Shown in pieces: positions 1-5,030 of a stretch of 5,030 bases of DNA; the first letter of the stretch is position 1, and the number at the start of each line of letters is the position of its first letter. The notes under the pieces are model-generated. The model saw only the letters and a program-made list of their open reading frames with translations, did no database searches and had not been told where the DNA came from. Source of the DNA: Desulfobacterales bacterium (GTDB taxonomy: Bacteria > Desulfobacterota > Desulfobacteria > Desulfobacterales > JAFDCJ01); contig CP070771.1 of assembly GCA_020345785.1 (NCBI GenBank), positions 1,638,642-1,643,671 of the forward strand, written 5' to 3'. Position numbers and translations under genes: made by a program.

Positions 1-324
1 GCCGTCTCCATTGGAACCGGTCTTCCCAAAATTCTTTTCCGCCATGTGCTGCCTAACACTATAGCCCCCTTGCTGGTGACCGCAACTTATGCTTTCGCCT
101 CGGCGGTCATCACGGAATCCCTGCTGGGATTTATCGGTGCCGGAACGCCACCGGAAATCCCAAGCTGGGGCAACATCATGGCCGATGGGCGAACTTATTT
201 CGAGATCGGCCCCTGGATCATTTTTTTCCCGGGGGCCTTTTTGACGCTGACGGTATTGGCAGTAAACATCATGGGAGATGGCCTGCGCGACATGCTCGAT
301 CCGCGGTTGTCACGGCAGATGTGA
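1..324 (+). CDS. dppC: DppC-type peptide ABC transporter permease, C-terminal fragment
   Basis: This is the C-terminal 107 residues of an inner-membrane permease of the dipeptide/oligopeptide (DppC/OppC) family. With DppB it forms the channel through which peptides delivered by a periplasmic binding protein are imported. The frame is open from the first base, so the start lies to the left of the window. The fragment begins inside the cytoplasmic EAA loop, whose conserved end is visible (GTGLPKILFRHVLPN, residues 5-19) and which docks on the ATPases. Two hydrophobic segments follow at about residues 21-46 and 71-91. Family hallmarks are the GFIGAGTPPEIPSWGNIMADG stretch (43-63) and the terminal GDGLRDMLDPRL (92-103). 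It precedes DppD- and DppF-type ATPases on the same strand, the standard dpp/opp gene order. The substrate cannot be told from this part; oppC or a nickel or glutathione paralogue remains possible, and the symbol is a family-level label. Confidence 0.93.
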   Translation, partial: AVSIGTGLPKILFRHVLPNTIAPLLVTATYAFASAVITESLLGFIGAGTPPEIPSWGNIMADGRTYFEIGPWIIFFPGAFLTLTVLAVNIMGDGLRDMLDPRLSRQM

Positions 325-709
325 AACACATCTTGACGCGTGTAGACCAAAATCAAGACCTGGCAATTATTAAGAGCTATGCGCTTGCGAAGAAATTCAA
401 GGCTAAAGGTCAAAGGAAAAAGCAGGTGGATTAAAAAAGCTGACTTTATAGTGAGTGGGAGCGGTTTTTAACAGCGATAAACAAAACTTTGGTACCTCCC
501 CAAATGAAATAGCGGCTAAAAGCCGTTCACTTAATAAAATCTAAACTTTAACCAGCGAAAAATTTATATTTTACCGGAATTTTGAACCTATTCTTAACAA
601 CAATTTTTTGAACCCAACATCGCTCGAAGTCCATCCTGGCAGCGTGGCTTCAAACGCTGTCGATGAGATCTAGGTGCAAAATTCAGGTATTAATTAAGGC
701 AACAGCCCT
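325..709. other. AT-rich spacer between permease and dppD
   Basis: This 385-bp stretch has no recognisable gene and is unusually long for a dppC-dppD junction. By hand count, positions 361-600 are about 35% GC, far below the flanking genes. It holds a 37-codon reading frame that starts on the permease stop (321-434), a small 7-bp-stem hairpin (511-527) with no T tract, and an imperfect direct repeat of AATTTTGAACC (578-588 and 602-614). TATATT at 565-570 resembles a -10 box but has no good -35 partner, so I do not call a promoter. No strong terminator is seen, so read-through from the permease into dppD is plausible. Confidence 0.7.
696..699 (+). promoter_or_regulatory. Ribosome binding site for dppD
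   Basis: AAGG lies 10 bases before the GTG at 710 and is the only purine-rich Shine-Dalgarno-like block there. It supports the GTG as start. The next in-frame candidate, ATG at 776, would cut off the conserved [11 protein letters not shown] strand that opens the ATPase fold. Confidence 0.5.
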
Positions 710-1741
710 GTGATCGCCAAACCATCTGACAACGGCAACCTGCTTGGGGTCGAGAATCTCAAGGTTCGCTTCTATATGCGTGACGGTATCGTCCGGGCCG
801 TCAACGGGGTGTCTTTTCAATTGAAACACGGCGAAACCCTGGGGGTGGTCGGCGAATCGGGCTGCGGCAAGAGCGTGATGGCATTGACGATCATGGGACT
901 GATTCCCCGGCCGCCGGGCCGCATCGAAAGCGGCGCTGTTTATCTCGAACATCGCAATCTGCTGGAACTCACAGAAAGGCAGATGCGCCGCGTCAGGGGC
1001 AATGAAATTTCAATGATTTTTCAGGAACCCATGACATCCCTTAACCCGGTAATGACCGTTGGTGTTCAAATCAGCGAACTGTTAACCCTGCATCAGGGAC
1101 TTTCGAAGAAGGAGGCTTTGGCCCGGGCCGTTGAATTTTTAAGGCTGGTACGCATTCCCGAACCGACTCGCCGTATCCGGGAGTACCCGCATCAGATGTC
1201 GGGCGGCATGCGCCAGCGGGTGATGATAGCCATGGCGCTGTCCTGCAATCCAAAAATTCTGATCGCCGACGAGCCGACGACTGCCTTGGATGTGACCATT
1301 CAGGCCCAGATTTTAAAGCTCATGGGCGATCTAAAGAGCAGTCTGAACACCGCCATCATCATGATCACCCATGACCTGGGCGTTATCGCCGACATGGCCG
1401 ATCGCGTGATGGTTATGTACACGGGATTGAAAGTCGAAGAGGCGCCCGTCAATGACCTGTATGATCAGCCGCTGCATCCCTACACGATCGGTCTGATGGC
1501 CTCCATACCAAGGGTTGACAGCGACCAGCCGAAAGGAGACTCCGTCCGCCGCCTGGAGGAAATTCCCGGCGTGGTGCCGTCCCTGCGCCGAAAAATCACC
1601 GGCTGCACCTTTGCGCCGCGCTGCAAGTATGCCGTCGACCACTGCCGTCGCGTGATGCCGCCCCTGGAAGAAAAGATGCCCGGCCATTGGGCGGCCTGCT
1701 GGGAAACCGAGCGGGTTATAGCGGACCACAGCAATGCCTAA
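710..1741 (+). CDS. dppD: DppD-type peptide ABC transporter ATP-binding protein
   Basis: This is one of the two ATPases that power a dipeptide/oligopeptide importer; it acts on the cytoplasmic face and pairs with the DppF-type protein downstream. It has 343 residues, normal for the family, and starts with GTG. The ABC core is complete: Walker A GESGCGKS (48-55), Q-loop Q105 in [11 protein letters not shown], signature SGGMRQR (164-170), Walker B ILIADEP (183-189) with catalytic E188, D-loop TALD (191-194) and switch H221. The C-terminal oligopeptide-transporter region has PLHPYT (254-259) and four cysteines, C299, C305, C312 and C330, in the GCTFAPRC...HC...HWAAC pattern. In a crystallised thermophile DppD-type domain this pattern holds an iron-sulfur cluster, so cluster binding here is inference by family. 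A 156-bp spacer separates it from dppF. The family is certain; the substrate (dipeptide, longer peptide or other) is not. Confidence 0.95.
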   Translation: MIAKPSDNGNLLGVENLKVRFYMRDGIVRAVNGVSFQLKHGETLGVVGESGCGKSVMALTIMGLIPRPPGRIESGAVYLEHRNLLELTERQMRRVRGNEISMIFQEPMTSLNPVMTVGVQISELLTLHQGLSKKEALARAVEFLRLVRIPEPTRRIREYPHQMSGGMRQRVMIAMALSCNPKILIADEPTTALDVTIQAQILKLMGDLKSSLNTAIIMITHDLGVIADMADRVMVMYTGLKVEEAPVNDLYDQPLHPYTIGLMASIPRVDSDQPKGDSVRRLEEIPGVVPSLRRKITGCTFAPRCKYAVDHCRRVMPPLEEKMPGHWAACWETERVIADHSNA

Positions 1742-1777
1742 AAATATGGAATGGATTCTATTATATTTTTTATTCAG

Positions 1778-1804
1778 ACAGGATAAACAGGATAATCGGG
1801 ATTA
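1778..1804 (+). repeat. Short 9-bp tandem repeat in the dppD-dppF spacer
   Basis: Two exact copies of ACAGGATAA (1778-1786 and 1787-1795) are followed by a diverged third unit TCGGGATTA (1796-1804) and seven T bases (1805-1811). A further related copy, ACAGGATTAACA, lies at 1883-1894 and contains the dppF ribosome binding site. Similar degenerate ACAGGATTA strings are, from general memory, common in intergenic DNA of some deltaproteobacteria and other environmental bacteria; their role is unknown to me. The last units can also fold as ATAAT-CGGG-ATTAT before the T run, a weak AT-only hairpin, so partial transcription termination cannot be excluded. Confidence 0.55.
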
Positions 1805-1884
1805 TTTTTTTGTCTTTATAAATTTCCGGAAGAACTGAATGAAACACAATCGATTTTCTGTGGAAAAAAGGATTATAGAGCGAC

Positions 1885-1888
1885 AGGA
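1885..1888 (+). promoter_or_regulatory. Ribosome binding site for dppF
   Basis: AGGA sits 9 bases before the ATG at 1898 and supports that start over the internal ATG at 1928, which has no purine-rich block before it. The site lies inside an ACAGGATTAACA copy of the spacer repeat. Confidence 0.6.
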
Positions 1889-1897
1889 TTAACATCG

Positions 1898-2932
<1,035 letters not shown>

Positions 2933-2968
2933 AAAACAGGAGGATCGGATTGCCGATCCTCCTGTTTT
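2933..2968 (+). terminator. Strong intrinsic terminator after dppF
   Basis: A perfect 16-bp inverted repeat (arms 2933-2948 and 2953-2968) has a 4-base ATTG loop. The stem has a GC-rich core, GGAGGATCGG, and A4/T4 at its base, giving the A-tract/T-tract form that can work in both directions. Downstream T residues are interrupted (ACGTTTCC). It starts on the base after the dppF stop and should end the transporter transcript, separating it from the hydrolase gene at 3015. Confidence 0.87.
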
Positions 2969-3014
2969 ACGTTTCCTAGGTCAATCTGCTTTTTTCTGAG
3001 AAAGATATGGATAT

Positions 3015-4157
3015 ATGGATACCTCTGTCACGCTCGCCAACTGGCGAACAGCGCCGCATATCTCCCAGTCGTTTCATAATGTAGACAAGCTCATCCCCGT
3101 TGCCCGGATTGAAAATCCTGAACGCAGGTGGGAGCTTGCAACTGAAAGGCAATCTCTTGAATCGCTGGTTTTTGAAGATCAACACGGACAGGAGCGACAG
3201 CTACCGGAAGTACTCGATGCAACCGCCACCCGGGGCTTGGTCGTACTTCGCAGGGGACGGCTGGTCGCTGAACGGTATAGCCGGGATTATGATGGGACAA
3301 CCCCTCATATTTTGTTTTCGATCAGCAAGTCCCTGACCGGTGCCATGGCCGGAATTTTGGTTGACCGGGGAATGCTCGACCCTGAAAGTCCTGTAATCAA
3401 ATATATTCCGGAAGTTGCAGCATCGGCTTACGGCGACTGCACCCTGCGACATGTGCTCGACATGACGGTCAGCAGTTCGTTCTCTGAGGTATATCTTGAC
3501 AGACCGGGCGATTACGGTCGTTATCGCCGCGCCATGCTATGGGATCCGCCTCTACCCGGCCAAGATCCCGGCACCCTGCACGGGTTGTTGACCGCCCTCC
3601 CACGGGCACCGGAACCACACGGGGAGGTGTTTAAGTACCTTTCACCGAATTCAGACTTTCTCGGCTGGGTGGTGGAGCGCGTTGCGGGCCAGGATTTCAG
3701 CAGCTTGTTTACAGACCTTGTCTGGAAGCCGATGGGGGCCGAGGCCGGCGCCTATATAACCGTCGACAACGAAGGGTCGCCGCGCACGGCAGGGGGAATT
3801 TGTGCACTGCCGCGCGACCTGGCGCGCTTTGGCGAAATCATGCGCCTGGGAGGCAACGATATTCTGCCCAGTTGGTGGGTCGAAGACATACGGCACGGCG
3901 GCGACAGTGTCCCCTGGAAAAAAGGCGAATTTTTCAATCTGTTCCCGAAGGGTTGCTACCGCAGCCAATGGTACCAGACGGGCAATGCGTCCGGGGCTTT
4001 CTGCGGTATCGGCATTCATGGGCAATGGCTGTGGATCGACCCCCAAAGAGAGGTTGTCATCGCCAAGGTGTCCGCTCAGGAAGAGCCGGTTGATGACGAT
4101 ACAGACATTTTGTTGACGCTTGCTTTCGAAGCCATCACCGAAGCAGTTAGTTATTAG
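3015..4157 (+). CDS. Serine hydrolase, beta-lactamase/6-aminohexanoate-dimer hydrolase-like
   Basis: This is a 380-residue penicillin-binding-protein-fold serine hydrolase, close in length to NylB-type 6-aminohexanoate-dimer hydrolases (about 390). Family members cleave amides, esters or peptides; the substrate here is unknown. Visible motifs are the nucleophile SxxK as S102-I-S-K105 in FSISKSLTG, the likely catalytic tyrosine Y208 in FKYLSPNSDFLGWVVER (the YxN region), PRDLARFGEIM (266-276), and the third motif HGQ (335-337) in GIGIHGQWLWIDP, where beta-lactamases have KTG. The opening VTLANWRTAP (5-14) is, as I recall, typical of this subfamily. There is no signal peptide or membrane segment, so it is probably cytoplasmic. 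An in-frame TGA at 2997 leaves ATG 3015 as the upstream-most ATG; its ribosome binding site is weak (GAGAAAG, 2998-3004). It lies 46 bp after the terminator, so it probably has its own promoter, but none is clear. Its stop overlaps the convergent gene's stop. Confidence 0.88.
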   Translation: MDTSVTLANWRTAPHISQSFHNVDKLIPVARIENPERRWELATERQSLESLVFEDQHGQERQLPEVLDATATRGLVVLRRGRLVAERYSRDYDGTTPHILFSISKSLTGAMAGILVDRGMLDPESPVIKYIPEVAASAYGDCTLRHVLDMTVSSSFSEVYLDRPGDYGRYRRAMLWDPPLPGQDPGTLHGLLTALPRAPEPHGEVFKYLSPNSDFLGWVVERVAGQDFSSLFTDLVWKPMGAEAGAYITVDNEGSPRTAGGICALPRDLARFGEIMRLGGNDILPSWWVEDIRHGGDSVPWKKGEFFNLFPKGCYRSQWYQTGNASGAFCGIGIHGQWLWIDPQREVVIAKVSAQEEPVDDDTDILLTLAFEAITEAVSY

Positions 4158-5030
4158 TTTGAAAGCTCAAATTTCCCGAACAAAGTGCCTGTAGGATCAA
4201 AAAATTTGAATATGCTGCCATCCTGTATTAAGTAGAAGAATAACTTTATACCTATTAGATTCAAGTATAATTTGTCATCCTTTACCCACCATTTACCATT
4301 AATTCTTTTATTTCCTTCAACTGAATAAAATAGCTTTCCGTCCTGTAAACAGGAAATGAAAATTTTATCCCCACCAGGAATTGGACCGGTGTTTGTCCCA
4401 ACCCATTTGGTGCCGCCCTCCAAGGTCTCTTTCAATTTTTCAGGAGTTAGCCGAACACCTTTGGCAGCCTCAATAGAGGGGTCTTCACCGATCTCCTTCT
4501 CTCCGGCAGCATCGAGGATAAGCCATAACAAACGGCCTATCTGGCTGGGTAACTGTCGCGGCAATTCTTTAAAGGTATCGACTCGGTGTACTATTACCAA
4601 CTTACGGTAGGGCAGCACTATAAGCTTATTCACTCCTGCACCGGAAGCTAAATAACCGTGCCCTCTCACGTTAACATTTGCGATTAATCCTTCCTTTGAA
4701 CCAGTCCACCACAAGTAACCATAACCGCCATCCAGCCAGATTTGTGAATGACTTGAAGTACTTTCCCGAACCCATTCAGCGGGGACAATTTGTTGATCGC
4801 GCCAACGGCCATTTCGCAAATACAAAAGGCCGAAACGGGCAAGATCTCTGGTGCTCATTCGAAACTGGTAATAACGGTGCTTCGAAATTAGCCCGTCCCC
4901 GTAATCCTCACTGGTTTTATACCTGCAATCGTTAATAGTAAAATCCTCCATCTGAAGGGGCTTGGCTATACGGGTATCAAACTCTTCAAATATTTTCGTA
5001 CCGGTTTCTTGTTCAAATATTGTTCCGAGC
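4154..5030 (-). CDS. Serine hydrolase (beta-lactamase family) with extra C-terminal domain, partial
   Basis: The 291 C-terminal residues of a second serine beta-lactamase-like hydrolase are visible. The frame stays open to the right edge, so the N-terminus is outside; the ATG at 4951 is internal, since ETGTKIFEEFDTRIAKPLQ before it is the standard stretch after the YxN motif. The SxxK and YxN motifs are therefore not seen. Numbering from the edge, the fold is recognised by MSTRDLARFGLLYLRNGRW (58-76), VPAEWV (82-87), GYGYLWW (102-108) and RGHGYLASGAGVNKLIVLP (122-140), probably the third active-site region. Residues from about 200 on form a separate segment rich in aromatic and beta-prone residues with short DG and NGKWWVKDDKLYL motifs, possibly a small beta-barrel. 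That segment is encoded by much more AT-rich DNA (about 31% GC at 4201-4380, against about 49% at 4381-4740). Cell location is unknown; relatives are often exported. Function beyond hydrolase is open. Confidence 0.85.
   Translation of the reverse strand, partial: LGTIFEQETGTKIFEEFDTRIAKPLQMEDFTINDCRYKTSEDYGDGLISKHRYYQFRMSTRDLARFGLLYLRNGRWRDQQIVPAEWVRESTSSHSQIWLDGGYGYLWWTGSKEGLIANVNVRGHGYLASGAGVNKLIVLPYRKLVIVHRVDTFKELPRQLPSQIGRLLWLILDAAGEKEIGEDPSIEAAKGVRLTPEKLKETLEGGTKWVGTNTGPIPGGDKIFISCLQDGKLFYSVEGNKRINGKWWVKDDKLYLNLIGIKLFFYLIQDGSIFKFFDPTGTLFGKFELSN

Noticed and set aside
333..370. TTGACG at 333-338 as a -35 promoter box
   Set aside because: No TATAAT-like hexamer occurs at 16-18 bases downstream.
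195..413. Minus-strand 72-residue ORF over the permease end and spacer
   Set aside because: It is antisense to a clear conserved gene, has no family features, and half of it lies in low-complexity spacer.
578..614. Imperfect direct repeat of AATTTTGAACC as an operator
   Set aside because: The copies differ in T-run length and lie in AT-rich DNA where such repeats arise easily. There is no dyad symmetry.
1792..1811. ATAAT-CGGG-ATTAT hairpin plus T7 as a firm terminator between dppD and dppF
   Set aside because: The stem is AT-only with 5 pairs, too weak to call confidently. It is noted under the repeat as a possibility.
3651..4046. Minus-strand 131-residue ORF and plus-strand ORFs of 97 and 104 residues at 3800-4116 inside the hydrolase
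   Set aside because: They are out-of-frame shadows of the serine hydrolase, whose own frame carries the catalytic motifs.
4158..4171. TTTGA-AAGC-TCAAA hairpin as a terminator for the plus-strand hydrolase
   Set aside because: It has only 5 AT-rich pairs, has no T tract, and lies inside the opposing coding sequence.
4356..4935. Plus-strand ORFs opposite the second hydrolase
   Set aside because: The minus-strand frame contains recognisable hydrolase motifs and stays open through 877 bases. The plus-strand frames show no family features.

Overview
The window looks like chromosomal DNA of a Gram-negative-type bacterium with moderately high GC coding regions and AT-rich spacers. A Desulfobacterota-like (deltaproteobacterial) host is a guess, based on general style and on degenerate ACAGGATTA-type spacer repeats. 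Nothing here fixes the taxonomy.

Layout. Positions 1-2932 hold the 3' part of a dipeptide/oligopeptide (Dpp/Opp-type) ABC importer operon on the + strand. It consists of the C-terminal end of a DppC-type permease (1-324), a DppD-type ATPase (710-1741) and a DppF-type ATPase (1898-2932). The genes are separated by unusually long spacers of 385 and 156 bp. The unit ends in a perfect 16-bp hairpin that starts on the first base after the dppF stop codon. Next comes a cytoplasmic-looking serine hydrolase of the beta-lactamase/6-aminohexanoate-dimer-hydrolase type (3015-4157, +). Its stop codon overlaps by 4 bp the stop of a second, different serine beta-lactamase-like hydrolase on the - strand. 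That gene (4154-5030) runs off the right edge of the window, so its N-terminus and catalytic SxxK are not visible. It carries an AT-rich C-terminal extra domain.

How it fits together. The two ATPases would form the heterodimeric motor that drives uptake of short peptides or similar ligands through DppB/DppC. The binding protein and DppB are presumably to the left of the window. The downstream serine hydrolase belongs to a fold that includes amidases, esterases and D-aminopeptidases, so it could process an imported amide or peptide. That link rests only on proximity, and the strong terminator argues for a separate transcript.

I found no RNA gene, CRISPR array, insertion sequence or phage feature. 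I see no convincing previously undescribed system. The points most worth checking are the composition break and extra domain in the 3' part of the - strand hydrolase, the overlapping convergent stop codons, and the spacer contents (two tiny ORFs and a 9-bp repeat).
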